64,000 nt of DNA from Proteles cristata cristata (GCA_017311185.1 JAESUZ010004141.1:372001-436000), one strand, 5' to 3'; shown: positions 35,893 through 49,077, counted from the first letter of the stretch. Numbers and translations: made by a program. The notes: generated by a model not told the origin, from the letters alone.

Positions 35893-37394
35893 AATGCCCA
35901 AGGAACAAAGCCGTGTCTTAGAAGTCTTTGGTAAGGTAACCATAGTGGTTCTGGACAAGGCCACACTGCCCCACTTATGCCCGGCTTACTCCCTCTTGCC
36001 CATGAGAAATGGTTCCCAGCCCTGCCCCTGCTCAAATATGCAGACTCCTACCACACAGTCTCATCTCACACATAGGCAAGACTGATGACTAACCTGATGG
36101 CCTCTCCTCGGGCTTCCCAGGGCCTCAGGTAGCGTGAACAGAGATGGAGAAATGGCTACAGCCTCCTGCGAGAGGGAAAAGACAGGTCATATCTGAGCTT
36201 CAGACCCTCTGCGGGAGCTGGGCGTCCCTGTTACGACTCCCACCACCTGGAGGGTCCTAGGCACACACAGGAACATACGCATCTGTCCCCCGAAGTGCTC
36301 ACAGCCACCCCAGGCACTGGAAGAAGGAGGCCTCCCTTACCTTATCTTCCCCTCTTCCCAGTCTGAGGCTGGGAGCCTCATTTAGAAACTTCCTGCCTTT
36401 GGGAGCAGCTGATAGGCCAGGGCCAGGCCAGGGCAGCTTCAGGAAGGCTGCTCAGTGAGCAGAGACACAGGCACCCACACAGGCACCCACACAGGGCACA
36501 CTCAGGAGCTCCAGGCGCCATGTTGGGCCCCCTGTGGCCAGTCTCCACAGGCGGCCCTGCAGGAGGGAACAGGGATCAAGGGCAATTCTAGCAGCTCAGT
36601 CTTAGTGAAGCCACACCCCTCCATCCCTTCCTCACTAAGACGCCCTAAGTTGGGATATTTGTGTGCTTGACCCAAGCACCCTCCTAACCCATGTCTCCTA
36701 GGCACCGCGGTTTTCCTCTTTTCAAGCTGGGGCTCCTGCAGTCCATAACTGTTGACCTAGCTACTTTTTTGGTATGTGTGTGTAGAAGAGAGAGCCCCTG
36801 GCCACTCCTCAAGCCCCTCCTCGGACCCCCAAGCAGACCCTCACCCCTGCTGCTGCAAGAGAAGGCACCACAGTGACAGAGCTCCCCCTACTGACAGCTC
36901 GCCACAGTGCCCAGCCCAGAAAGCCTTTGTGGGATGCTTCTCCGCCTAGTCGCTGTGCTGTGAAATTAGGTTCTGGAAATATCTTCCAGCTTCCCCTCCA
37001 TCCACCACTCCCAAAGGAGGCAGCTTTATCTGGGAGATCTGGAGAGGCAGAGCCCTTTGGATCACTGCCAAAGCTCCACAGACCACAGAGAACTTGAAGC
37101 AGAACTTGAAATGACACCCGGGACAGGCCGTTAACCCAGCACTGGGCCAGACTGATGGGATGTGTTCCAGGGTCCTCCCTGTGCCGGCCTCAAAGAACCA
37201 GGTGTGTGTCAGGCGATGCAATTAAGTGCCCACACTGTCTGCCCCGCAAAGAGCCAGTCAAACCCTTCCCAAAGGAATTCTTAGACACCATTCATCTCTC
37301 ACTCACAACACAGGCAGCTGAACAGAAGCCTAAAATTTCTAAGGGACTGTCGGTGTCCATGAAGTGAGTGATAGCATAGTACATGGTCCTCGAA
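35893..37394. other. Non-coding stretch, no gene seen
   Basis: A small direct repeat, CACCCACACAGG-like, lies at about 36470-36495. No exon or repeat family is recognised. Confidence 0.4.
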
Positions 37395-37520
37395 GTACCA
37401 TAACATTCATCATGTCACTTAATCCTTAACAATGCCACTGCAATGCCCTCTCTCCTTAAGGCAGATGCCACCATCTAATGAGGAAATTGAGGAATAGAGA
37501 GATGAGGTGACATGCAGGGG
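37395..37520 (-). repeat. MIR SINE fragment
   Basis: 'tcacttaatccttaacaatg', 'taatgaggaaattgaggaat' and 'gagatgaggtgacatgca' fit the reverse-complement MIR. Confidence 0.6.
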
Positions 37521-40500
37521 GTAAAAGCTCAGCTCCTCCTCTCTGATGTCACTTTCCTGAGGGGGAGGGACACTGGGGACTGGGAAGCTTCCGAGGCAGG
37601 GGCTCCTTTCCCTCCCCAGGCACTGAGTTCACCATAGCGACCCCTCCCCCAGATCTTCACAACCGGGGGCCACCAACACCAGTGAGACAAAGGCTTCACA
37701 GAGAAGTGAAACAGGCAAAGGGAATCTGCACAGGCTCATGGACGTGCTGGGTCCCTGCTGTCTGACCATCACTAGGAAATGTATCTTCAAAAGGATCCCG
37801 GAAAGTAGTCAGCCTAGGAAATGGCGGGAGGTCCTCATGGGTTACACTTTAGGGAGTCTCCTGTCTGCAGCTCACGTGTCTACAACCCAGTGCTTCGGAG
37901 CTTGGCATGGGATTCACCTTGGTGTGATTTTTGCTGTAAAACAACAGATGCTAATTTGTTCATGTTTATTAGAGGCGATCGACCCCCAGCAGCAGTAGCA
38001 TAAATGAATGCTAATTGGCCTCCAAGTCATTCATCATCATTAAAGCTACATGCCTGTGTGGTCACTAATCAAACGGGCTTGCAGATAAGATTTAGGTACT
38101 CACTTATTAATTCAATACATTTTACTCAGCACATTCAGAAGAAGATACTGTATTAGGTGCTTCAAAAGATGAATAAAAAAAGATTCTTGACCTCATGTAA
38201 CTCAAACCTTAGTAAAGAAAGCCATGAGAAGTCTTCAAATAAAGGTCGACTATGCCAAGTGCCTGGGAGAGTAATAACTACCATGGCATTTCAGAGAGGG
38301 GTTGATCACGTCTCTCTGGGGAATCATAGAGGGCTTCCTGAAGGAGGTGAGATTTGGCCCGGGGCCTTGGAAAGTGGGTAGGAGTAGAATAAACAGAGAT
38401 TGTGCCGCCTTCATTCCAGGGAGTGTATGTGTGATGGTAAAGGCCAGGCAGGGGCGGGTCGGGGGGGGAGGAGGGTAGGCAGGAAGGGTATGCTTTGGAA
38501 GCAGTGAGGGTTCCTGGTAGGCAGCAGCATTTTGGGTGTAAGGAAGTAGTTTTGCTGAGGCCTTGCTGCATGCCAGGGCCTATGTGCGGTCTATAGGTTC
38601 TGTGCAAAGAAAAGAAATACACCAGTAGACAAAACACACAAGGTCCCTGCCCTCACAGAGCTTAAAGTCCCTTCTCAAAAAGGAAGACTAGAGAACCCCC
38701 AGTGTAGCCCTCCTTAAATAGTTTGAGGATTTTCAGGTTGGCACTGGGGAGTTAGTGACAGTATATAATATTTTAAGTTCACGATCAGAGCCTTTTGGAA
38801 GAGCAATCTAGCCCCAAAGTACAAAGCAAATTTAAGAAGAAAGAGGAAAAAATTGGAAGTCCAGCTGGATAGCCATTGCATTAACTTAGCTGAGAAATAA
38901 TGATCAAAACCAGGGCAACAAGTAGGCTGGAAAATAAAGGCATGGGTGGAAGGGATACCACCCACGTAGTCTATACTCCATTTGGAAACTGACAGGATAT
39001 AGAAAGCGGGCCAAGGAAAGCAGTTGACTCACCTGGGCTGTGCATCCTGGGTAACTTAGAGAATGGTGTTGCCATCTTCCAAGACCAGAGAGTCAAGAGG
39101 AGAATGTTGGAGTGGGAAACAAATGACGAGTTCATGTGAGTTATGCCCAGTGTTCTGCCCACCAGTGAGGCAAGAGATGTTGCATGCAAAGAGAGATGAG
39201 ACTAGCCAGGAAGCCAGGAAGGAGGGCCCAGTGGGAAGGAAAGGTAAATGAAAAAATAGTAAAAGAGGGCCAGATTGTGAGCAGTTACATCTCCCCAAGA
39301 CCCAGCACCCGTTGTTCTCTCTTGATGTCACCAAAGCTCTTTAAAAGCCATAGCCTCTCCTCCAGGAGACCGCACACACAGTAGAGAATATACTAGAAAT
39401 ATGTGTGACATATGTGGTGGGAATATTAAAGGGGATTTGAATTCTAGTGGTGATGGGCACTCAAGAGTCTCCATCTTCAATGTCCCTTGTGGCTCTAGTA
39501 CTTTGTCTTAGTTTCTCCTCTGACAATCATTCTCCCTCCATTCTCAGAGACCCTAGCTCCTGGTCTAGAGATCCTGATTCATTGGTTTTCCCATGACCCC
39601 AAGACCCCAGGCTGGCCTGAGTGCCAGTTGATGAGCACCACTGGCACCAGAAGGACCGGATCAGAAGTCACTCTCTCGGCCAGCGCCCGGGCCTCCTCCC
39701 CTGCCTCCCCTGTATCACACTACATCAGAGGCAGGCAGGACCAGGCAGGTCTGGCACAGCAGCTCCCAGCTGGGGCGGGAAAGTTGACATCTTCTCAGAG
39801 TTTACTCAAAGTGCATGTGCCCTAACAGAACATGTCCTCTGGGAACTCACAGGGACTCTGAGTGGCATGATCAGAATATTTCTCGGGCTTGCAGCAGCCA
39901 GATGCAAACATCTTCAGTTTGCAATCCCACCACCAAAGTCTCAAAGACAGAAGGAAAGTCTCAGCTGCCTACAATGGAGCTGATTTATTCGGAAACCTAG
40001 AATTCCCTCAGTGGCAGAGTTTCTCCATAAATGCATAGGGGAAGTCACTGCCGCTTCCGTTATTCCATTGGAACATCTCTTTTCCCTCATAACCCCACTA
40101 AATAAACTAAATAAACCCCAGCAAGTGGAGCTACTGGGTTGAAAGACCATTACCAAACCATCAGTTCCCTACAAGTCTCCAGCCCTGGAGTTTAGGAGAA
40201 ACATGAGATCCATTCACAAAAAGATTATCCTCTTTCTGGAGAAAGCCCCCCACATCATAGACCTCTCTGAGCTGTGACATTGCACAGGAGCCTCCGAGAG
40301 GCCAAGAGAGAGAGAGAGAGAGTCCACAGCAGGCAAGGAGACTCATCATCACTCACCTTGGCATTGCCAGTAACCCAGATGTCGGACCTCTGCTTCTGCT
40401 CTTATCTCATCCAGGCGATATATGGCTAATTCCACAAAAAGGACAGAAGAATGAAAAAGATTTTTTCCTAATAAATATTCTTTTGCAGCTGATCCGCCTG

Positions 40501-41904
40501 CCCTTTGTAACTGTCAGGCTCCATGGGGCTGGCGGCAAGCCCATCAGATAAGAAATGCAGCTGTGCCCAGAGAAATGTGAGAAGAGGAGCAGAGTCATAA
40601 ACATGAAAAACATGTTTGGTGACTGTGTCTGAGGTGGAGTCCTCAGAGGGAGACCCTGGAGGCTCAGGGACCCCAAAACCAATGCCACTCAGAGCCTACG
40701 GCTACCCCATGGGGATAGGAGTCAGACACGTGAGCCCTGAAGGCAGGCAGTTGAGCCTGCTTTCCTGAGTCTTCCTGAGTCAGCTCAGTGGAAAATGGCA
40801 ACAGAGTGACAGAGGTGACAATCACAAGGCACATGCTTTTGGTGTCCCCTGCCCCTAGTATTAGAGGTCACACGAGCTCTGCAGGGAGGCAACCCACATC
40901 TGTCGTGTGCTCCCCTCCTGCTCTGTGACAATCCCTTGGCAAGCAGCAACCTCTGAGGATGAAGCCATAGGGGGAGAGGTTTGACAGGACAAGTGGCCAG
41001 ACAAGGGCATGGGTAAGATGGGGATATCAGGACAGAAAATGTCTGAGTTCGGGTGTCCCAAAAATCCTGGGTCTGGGAGGAATGACACTGTATACAATGG
41101 AAACACCAGTCTTCCAGGCTCTACAATATGGCGGCGACTAGTATGGTGGGATGCAAGAGGAAGAAGATGAAGGAATGGAGTTCCTTGTATACACCTCTTC
41201 ACCTTTCTCCAGTTTCCCATCAGCATCATCAATGATTACTCTAAAGAAAGATCTCCCCCAAACCAGCCCTCAGGATTACTTCAAATGCCACCATGTGGTT
41301 CCTGAAGTCTTTCCTTGCATCCCCGTCCTGTGAGCCTGTGCAGTCTCTGACGATCTACAGAACATTCCAGAGCCTCCAACCAGATGTCCAGGTCCTCTCC
41401 CCAGAGGGAGCTGGGGACTTCACATTTGGGCTCCACAGTCACCACGTGGGGGGCAGCAGACCAGAGGGGACACCCGGGAAGAATAGTCAAATAAAACAAC
41501 CTTCAGTTCAGGAGCCCAGAGCCCTGGACACAAAGTCTGACATTACCTCCTTTCTTTTGACTCCCCTCAGCTGTCCAGCTGTTCTGGCCTATTCGGCTAC
41601 TCCTAGCCACCCACTATCAGTTGTCTGGAGAGATTCAGGAGAAGCCGGAATACAGGCATTCACCCTACTCCCTGAGGAGCCAGTGAGAGAGAGCCAGCCT
41701 GAGATACAGAAATAGTCTGAGGCAGCCAGACTCTGATAACCAGGAAGACCGTACAAGGGTCTAAGGAAGAGCAGGTCTAGCGACAGACCCCTAAATAACT
41801 AAGCAAAATTACAGTCGCTGTATCAGACCAGCCACTATGTCCCAAGCACTGCTCTCAACTCTCCCTACCACACATTTGTCTCGTCTTCACAGCAACCTAC
41901 TTAT
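37521..41904. other. Non-coding stretch, mostly unassigned
   Basis: At 38300-38420 'gggcttcctgaaggaggtga' resembles the same old repeat as at 34.7 and 61.6 kb. At about 40308-40322 is a short (GA)n. No supported exon on either strand. Confidence 0.4.
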
Positions 41905-42040
41905 TTTTACTGAGGCAAAAGACATACAACAAAAAACTTACCATTTTAACCATGTTAGTGTGCAATTGTGTGACTGCCAGTGTGTTCACGTCTCCCTATT
42001 TAATCCAGAACATTTTTATGACCCAAAAAGAAACCCGGGA
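41905..42040 (-). mobile_element. L1 3' end fragment, antisense
   Basis: 'gaggcaaaagacatacaaca', 'cttaccattttaaccatgtt' and 'ccagaacatttttatgaccc' match the reverse complement of an old L1 3' region. Confidence 0.65.
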
Positions 42041-42204
42041 CCCTCAAGCCATTACTCACAAGACCGTACTTCTGAGGCAGCACCCTCTATTGACGACATC
42101 TAACATGGTGCCCTCAGGAGGGAGACATGCTTACGGTCCAGCCAGCGTTGCAGAGCAGGTACAGGAAGGTGAACTGGCTGCTAAGAAGCACACTACTCCA
42201 AGTT

Positions 42205-42295
42205 CACACGTGAGGAAATAGAGCACGGGAGGTTGAGTAACTTGCTCTGGGTCATGCAGTAGCTGGTGAAGTCCAGCTTTCTGAATCCAAATCGA
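42205..42295 (-). repeat. MIR SINE fragment
   Basis: 'acgtgaggaaatagagcacg', 'gttgagtaacttgctctggg' and 'catgcagtagctggtgaag'. Confidence 0.55.
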
Positions 42296-42859
42296 GGCAG
42301 ACGCTCTTGTCTGGAGGATAAAGAAAGGTGCTTCATCACTTCTCGATGATAAATAGTACAGATACGTTTCCTCCGAATTTGCTGAGCAAGCCTGAATAGG
42401 AAAAAGGGATGTTTATGGGGCTTTGAACCAGGCTTTGTAGCACTCAAGAAGGTAATCAGCCCATGAAGTGCATTAACTATAAGAGACACATGCCCACCTA
42501 CTTAGACCAAGAATTTCAGTAGCAGATATTAAGTGTTTGCTGAACCAAGTGCCGTGAGAGGCATAACGGAGGGTACAAAGAAGGAGCTGTCCTTTGGCTT
42601 CTCCCACTTACTGTCTCATGCAGATCACCCTCTCTGTTCCAGTCCTGATGTACAGCCCGAAACATTCCCTAGTCTTTCCTGGCTCTATGCCGTTGTTCTG
42701 TGAGTTTTTGTCATTTGTTGTTTGTTTTCCATCCACAGAGCATTCTCCCCTCCCTCTAATTATCTGAACCCCACCCGTTCTGATTAACGTAGGCGTCAAT
42801 GAGCTCTTTTTGGCCAGTGCGTAGCACTGAGGGAGCTACGCCATGCCATGCTGAGTACT

Positions 42860-43020
42860 CCTCAGTGCCTGCCCCACTGAATCCTCACCAAAAAACCCAG
42901 ACGAGGAAACTGAGGTCCAGAGAGGTCAAGTAACTCACTCCAAGTCCCGCAAGCACAAAGTGGTAGGATCAAGATTAGAGTTTGAGTCTTTGTGGTTCCA
43001 GAACCTAATCTCTTAACCAC
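42860..43020 (-). repeat. MIR SINE
   Basis: 'gaggaaactgaggtccagag', 'aggtcaagtaactcactcca' and 'aacctaatctcttaaccac' are the reverse-complement MIR core and 5' end. Confidence 0.75.
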
Positions 43021-43079
43021 ACTATTAACGGGCCACCAGACAAAGTGTGTCCATCACAATGCAGCCCTCCATCATATGA

Positions 43080-43215
43080 AGCTAATATCATTTCCTACTC
43101 ACTCCACACATCCTGGCTTTCCTTTCTATACCAGCTTACAAGCCTCCTGAGGGCAGGCACCATGACATAGCTTAGCACGGTGCCTCGCATGTATAGATTA
43201 GTTTCCTTCCTCTCT
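43080..43215 (+). repeat. L2 LINE terminal fragment
   Basis: 'cttacaagcctcctgagggc' and 'aggcaccatgacatagctta' are typical L2 3' sequence. Confidence 0.55.
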
Positions 43216-43439
43216 GTGTTTCCATAGTGTCCGTGTCAGCAATGAAATGGTCCCCTATCCAGAGGCAGAAATTAGTGGACTTGTCTGAAAGGAGAAATGA
43301 TCCTTATACCTTCACCCAGAGAACAAAGGACTATGGTCTCAGTATTGTGTTCAGAGGTGAGGAGGGATGGAGACGTACAGAGCAAGAGTTACATACCCCA
43401 AATTCAGGATTAATGTCAGCCAACTAGTAATAACAAAAC

Positions 43440-43660
43440 TTCCATTGTTAGAGCCCTCAATACATGTCAGTCCCTGCACTACACACTGAATTTACAGTAT
43501 CTCATGAGTCCACACACTAAGCTACAACGTAGTTACCGCTATTACCACTGCCTTACCGATGAGGAAATCAAGACTCAGAAGCAACTTTCCTAAAGGTTCA
43601 TAGATGCTAAATGATAGACTTGGAATTTGAACTCAGGCCTTTCTGATTCCAAAACTGGAG
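43440..43660 (-). repeat. MIR SINE
   Basis: 'caatacatgtcagtccctgc', 'gatgaggaaatcaagactca' and 'ttgaactcaggcctttctga'. Confidence 0.7.
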
Positions 43661-44723
43661 CAGAGGGGAAATGCCCAAAACTTATTTACGGACAGCACCC
43701 CTCACCTAAGTTCAAATATTCCGACCTTTCATATTATCAAATATACACTTTTTTAGAAACAAATGTTAATTGATTTATATAAGATATGGCCCCTGCTATC
43801 CAGAAGCTAACAATGGAAGCAAGATGAAGGGAAAGAAGTGGCTTGGAGAACAATCACCAGTGCTGGACAACAACGAAAGGGGCTGCCTCATGATGGAAGT
43901 AGAGAAGACTCATGCGGAGTTAGCTGAGATGACTGCCAAGTTTCCTTCCAGCCCTAATACTCCACGATTCCATCCATCAGCCCACAGTCAACTGGAGATG
44001 TAAGAACCTAGCTCCAGCCACGTTCAGAGCTGAGGACACATACCCGAGAGCCATCAGCACGAAAGTGGTAGATGCCATCACAAAAAGTGGCTGGGATTCC
44101 CAACGGAGGACACATAGAGGGATCAGAACAGAAAGCCAGAGAACTGAGCAAAAAGGAACAGAGAGTTAGAGCCAAGGAGACTCTGTGAAAGAGGTAACAA
44201 GAAGGAAAATATATCCCCAAGTTAGTCGAAGGGATGCAGCATGACTAAGAATGGCTCAGAGTGAACCAGTAAGCACTTATGAGTACCTACTATTCCTTTG
44301 ATGTTCTATTCATTCACCAAATATTCACTGAGTATTATGGTGCCAGGCACTGTTCCCAGAGTGAGAGAGAGGGCAGTGACACACAGGGAAATCCCAGTTC
44401 TTAGGACGCTGATACTCTTGGAGAAAGCTTATGAGTAAGACATTTCATTGTGGGATGACATGAAAGAATGTAGATCATGGCTACCCTGCCCAAATCACTC
44501 ATAGCAGGGCTATGGATACTAAACAAACACATGGCAGTCTACCTTGCCATCCAGTATTTAAGGAAGATATAAAGAAAATAAAAGACTTGAGAGAAATTAG
44601 CAAGTCAAGTACAGTTCTGCTCCACCAGGTAGAAGAGATACGAACGTGTTTGGAGGCAGGGAAATGTCTTAGCCAAATTTAATTATATATTGCTTCGTGC
44701 TATTTAAAAACTTAAACTTTCAT
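43661..44723. other. Non-coding stretch, no gene seen
   Basis: 'attcaccaaatattcactga' near 44312 resembles an old MIR/L2 end. Otherwise unassigned. Confidence 0.4.
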
Positions 44724-44964
44724 AAGGCGCCTGGGTGGCTCAGTCAGTTGAGCATCCGACTTCGGCTCGGGTCATGATCTCATGGTTCATGAGTTTGAGC
44801 CCCGTGTCACACTCTGTGGTGGCAGCTCGGAGACTGGAGCCTGCTTCGGATTCTGTGTCTCCCTCTCTCTCTCTCTCTCTGCACCCCCACCAGCTCACAC
44901 TCTGTCACTGTCTCTAAAAAATAAACATTGAAAAAATTATAAATAAATAAATAAACACAAACAC
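44724..44964 (+). mobile_element. Felid CAN-SINE
   Basis: Head AGGCGCCTGGGTGGCTCAG, (TC)n, then a long AAATAAATAAATA tail. AAACTTTCAT and AAACTTTGAT flank it. Confidence 0.93.
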
Positions 44965-45239
44965 AAACTTTGATATTCCTTAGCAATAGAACTTGATTGC
45001 TTCTGCTTCTCAAGTAATACACGTGTCTCTCCCAGAAGTAGTTCTAGAAGCCTTGTCTAGAAGTCTGCCAAGCCAGGCAGACTGCCCAGGAAAGGAGACA
45101 GGAAGGAGACGATACCTAGAAGATACCTAGAATTCATGCATAAACCAGCATTTATTGTTGGCAATGGGCCACAGATATAAAATGGTCATAAAATGCACAT
45201 CAAAGACAGAAGGGATTTTAAAGATCATTGGGTCTGAGT

Positions 45240-45335
45240 TCCTTACTCTACTAGTGAAGAAACTGAGTCATGAGGACATGAAATGGTTTGTCTGCGGTGA
45301 ACAGTGGCAACAGCAGACTCAAATCCAAGCTTCCT
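45240..45335 (-). repeat. MIR SINE fragment
   Basis: 'agtgaagaaactgagtcatg' and 'agcagactcaaatccaagc' fit the reverse-complement MIR core. The rest is lost. Confidence 0.5.
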
Positions 45336-46644
45336 TGATCCCTCTCCCATCAGATCAAAAAGGATCGTGCAAACCAGGCTGCGCTAGGAAGCAGGGAATC
45401 TCCGAGGCCCTCCCCGGCCCAAGCCCTGCACACTCTCTGTATCCAACCCCCCTCACCTGCCGCTCTCCCTGCCTTGCATTCCAGGGAGAATTCCCGGGAA
45501 AGCATTCCATCAGGCACTCTGGCTCTGGCTGCAGAATGAGAAGACCTCGCCTGGCAGATCTCTAAAGCTCAGACCTCACCTGGCCCTGGGACCCTGCAGT
45601 GAGATGCAGCTCAGAAAGACTGGTGCAGGTTTTCCCGGGGCTGTCTGGTTTTGCCCAGAACTCTGAAGTCCAACAGCACAAGCCTTGGAGGAGCCAAATC
45701 CCACCTCGGGTCCTCAAAGCACAGACCAGGACACCTGACTGCAGACAACGGCAAAAGACCTCTTTAGTGGTTCTCTTTGCTGGAATATACCAGCACCAGC
45801 ACCACCCAGTGCTGGGCAGAAACCCAGCGACCCTGCCCCAGCCTTCACTGGGGTAAGGAAAGCACCAAGCCCCACTCCATTCTCAAGAGCTCAGCCCTGA
45901 GATGAGAAAAACATTTGAGGGTAGTGTTGGAGAACACGGGGCCTCCTGCGGGGGGGGCGGGGGGGGAGGGCTGATGGACTGGACCACCCCCCGTGGGATG
46001 GGAAAGAAGGTCTCTTATGTCCCTGGAGGCTGCACCCTGCCTTGGGGAGAGCAACTCCCCAGAAATGACACTTGAGGACATGGCCGGGGGCCATGAGGGC
46101 ACACAGCTCGGGGTTTTATTTCCCCTTTATAATGGAGGCAGGCAAGGCAAGGAATTCTTTGGCTGAGTAACATAATACTTGTGGGTCCAGCCCACCAGGC
46201 TTGGCCCTGGGAAGAGCAAACAAGCTGCCTGCCCTGTCCCAACAGGTTTGTGGACACTGGCCTCAGCTGCCACTCACTATGCCGAGGCGTGGATGGGGGG
46301 GTGGGGGGGAAGGGAGGGAAGCGATGCCCAGGATCCCAAGGATGCTGGGGAAGATCTAGAGTCCAGTCTCAACCCTCGGCAAGGCCAGGGCCCAACGCTT
46401 AATGCCAGCAGGCCATCAGACGTGACCCTGTACCCCATCCCAGCTCGTCCCATCTCACTTCCCACTTTCCTCACTGACCCGGGTCCCCGAAACCAGCCTG
46501 TCCATGGCTTCTTCTCAGTGAGCGGAGGGACTTCCCAGACACCACCTGCCCCGGGGTGCGAGGTCTCCCCCACTGATGTGCACGTGCTGTGTCACGAGCC
46601 AGTGGCAAGCTGCTGTGGTCCAAACGGTCAGCCAGTCAGCCACC
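45336..46644. other. GC-rich non-coding stretch with G runs
   Basis: G runs at 45949-45970 and 46295-46320 could form quadruplexes. Open frames overlap in several frames and have no splice support. Confidence 0.4.
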
Positions 46645-46648
46645 GAGG

Positions 46649-46676
46649 TGGTATATGAATAACAATCCATATACCA
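46649..46676. repeat. Short inverted repeat
   Basis: TGGTATATG (46649-46657) and CATATACCA (46668-46676) are perfect inverted arms around a 10-base spacer. Outside them AGGTGG and CCACCT extend the symmetry with a small bulge. No function is inferred. Confidence 0.7.
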
Positions 46677-46739
46677 GCCACCTGGCTGCCCACCCCCTGC
46701 CCCGCTGGGCAGAGTCCCCGCCCCCGCCGCCCCCCCCCA

Positions 46740-47000
46740 CACAGGTGCCCTCTCACCTCGCCCGCCCTACCGCACCCCAGGCGGGCGCCCTCCTGTTTGT
46801 TTTGCTGAGCGTTTCCGTTGGCTGAACGTGGGTGTCTGTTGTATTTCTCCCGCAGATGGCAGACAGGCGCCCTCCCCGCGGCCGCCCCACCCCAAGGGCC
46901 GCGACAGCCGTCCCAGCACAGCACAAAAGCCCAGCAGGTGAACGGCCCTGTCTGCCCGCGTCTTTTATCCAACCCAAGTCCGGACAACAGCTTTACAAAA
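46740..47000. promoter_or_regulatory. CpG-rich patch
   Basis: CpG clusters such as GGCGGGCGCCC-like and CCCGCGGCCGCCCC (near 46875) occur within about 260 bases. A short open frame starts inside, but nothing beyond composition supports coding. Confidence 0.35.
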
Positions 47001-47644
47001 TTCTTTTCAACTTCCGCTGTCATCTGGGGGCTCTCCCGCCTGGCTTCCTGCCTGGAGCCCCCAGCAAGTCCCCCCCACCCTCGCAGAAGCCTCTGCCTCT
47101 CTGATGGGGCAGAGGACACGCAGTTCCAAAGAGCCATTTGGTCTGAGTTCAGATTTCTTTGGGGGGGGAGGGGGGAGTAAAGGGGGAGGGGTCTTCCATC
47201 CTTTACATCCCCGCAGAACCCAAGAACCCCCTGCTCTCAGAAACTTCCAACAGGAGAGGCCCGTACTTTGTGGAAGGTAGAAGATGATTCTCATCCTCCA
47301 GAGCTCAGATCGCCCCTGAGCAGAAGGGCCCAGGGACCCTCAGCTTCTTGCCTCCCCGGCGGGGCCAGTGCTCTGATGGGGGCTGGAGTGGAGGGTGCTG
47401 GGAAGGGTTGTGCATCTCTCTTTCCAAAGCTAATACTTCTCGTTCCCAAGTCTCAGTGCTCCCATCTGTCCCCAAGAGCTGTGCTCCACTGAGGACCAGT
47501 TCCTATCCCTCCAGAAATACCGCAGAGAGGCTGGCGAGCCTCTGAGGGTCCTCGCTGCCGGTGACGAGGTTACAGCTCCCGTGGCGTGTGCCTGCGGCCA
47601 TGCCTTGCACTTCTCCCCACTCGGCAATTCAGAAAAGCAGGCGA

Positions 47645-47844
47645 GGGAGCACCTAGGGGGCTCAGTCAGGTAAGCATCCGACTTCAGCTCAGGTCACGAT
47701 CTCACAGTTCACGAGTTCAAGTCCTGCATGGGGCTTTCTGCTGTGAGCACGGGCCCGGCTTCGGATCCTCTGTCTCCCCTCTCTCTCCGCCCCTCCCCTG
47801 CACTCTCTCTCTCTAAAATAAATAAATTAAAAAAAAAAAAAAAA
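47645..47844 (+). mobile_element. Felid CAN-SINE
   Basis: Head AGCACCTAGGGGGCTCAG, box-B-like GAGTTCAAGTCCTG, TC tract, AAATAAATAA and a run of As. Confidence 0.9.
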
Positions 47845-48479
47845 GACAGACAAGAAATTCAGGCTACGTGCCCCAGCTTTCATCCCGTGGGCTCCTGCCT
47901 ACTCCTACCATGCTATTCAGTTTCCCGAGTGATGGCTTAGCCACACAGGCTTCCCGGGTTTTCTTTTCAGCCTCGGTCATGTTCTTGGGTGATCTCCATC
48001 AGCAACGCCAAGAGCTTATCTCACTCTGTCTTCGTGCTCGGCTCAGACCCAAGCAGGCCCTGGCCTCTCAGGAGGAGGGCGCTGAGGACTATCGCCCTGG
48101 CCTCTGCTGGGTAGCATTTTAAGCCCACTTGGAACAAAGCCTTGGAGACGGCCAAGCTGACTGTGCCATGAAGGACCCAGAAGCGGCTGAAGACTTCACT
48201 CAGGAGAAAAGGTGAAGGAGGGCGTTGGGGCACCCACAGAGCCCCCAACAGGTGGGACTCAGAAGTCTCTGGGGGCCCCCTGGCTGTCCTGCAGCTCCAC
48301 GGATGCTGGCCCAGGGTCCCAGACCCCAGAGCTCCTCTCGCTCTGTCTGCGGGTTAGACTGCTGACTCCAGTTTGTGCGGGCCAAATTTTAGCACAAAAA
48401 GAAACGGGCCCGGTATGCAGAAGCTGGTGTGCCCAGTTCCTCGGGACACAATGTGACCCCATGCACATTGCCACGCTGT
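47845..48479. other. Non-coding stretch, no gene seen
   Basis: No repeat or exon is recognised. Confidence 0.35.
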
Positions 48480-48800
48480 ACCCTATGCCTTCCTACATGA
48501 ATCCTTTGGCCCGCACAGCCCCCCACCCCTTGCCTCCCCTAGCTTCCAGACCTTCAAGGGCTGGCTTTTAGAATCCTTCCCTGATCCCTTCCTAATTGAG
48601 GTGCTTTTTTTTCCCCAGCACTTACCAAATTCCCCCAGGTATTTTAGTTATCTGGGTACATATCTTATCTGTAAACTCCTGAACAACAGAGCTGTCTTAC
48701 TCATCTCTGTTCTCACCAACCACTACCCTCTCCCCACCCCCAGCACCCAGCCCTGTAACTTGCACAGAGCAAACATTAAACATTTTCTGGATCAATGAAT
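48480..48800 (+). repeat. L2 LINE 3' end
   Basis: 'gaatccttccctgatccctt', 'taaactcctgaacaacagag' and 'ttgcacagagcaaacattaa' follow the L2 3' order. Confidence 0.65.
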
Positions 48801-48880
48801 CCAGGATAATCCAAGTTCTTCTGATGGGCCACTAGGGATCCTAGCTAGTGGTTGACACAGGAAAACAAAACAAATCAAAA

Positions 48881-48881
48881 C

Positions 48882-48940
<59 letters not shown>

Positions 48941-48949
48941 GAAAGAAAA
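48881..48949. repeat. (GAAA)n / (CAAA) microsatellite
   Basis: GAAA tetranucleotides broken at regular points by CAAA, giving a higher-order pattern of GAAAGAAACAAA units. Confidence 0.9.
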
Positions 48950-49077
48950 CCAAAATATGTCCCCATCTCCTTGGCAATCATATATACATTACTTTAAGTT
49001 TCAAAAGAGAAAACGCTAGGAGAATGCCCAGGTATTATGGTCAGAAGGACTCTGGATATAAGAACATCCTCCATCCA

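Noticed and set aside
46832..47104. Frame starting MADRRPPRGRP
   Set aside because: No Kozak context, no splice evidence and low complexity; it coincides with CpG-rich DNA.
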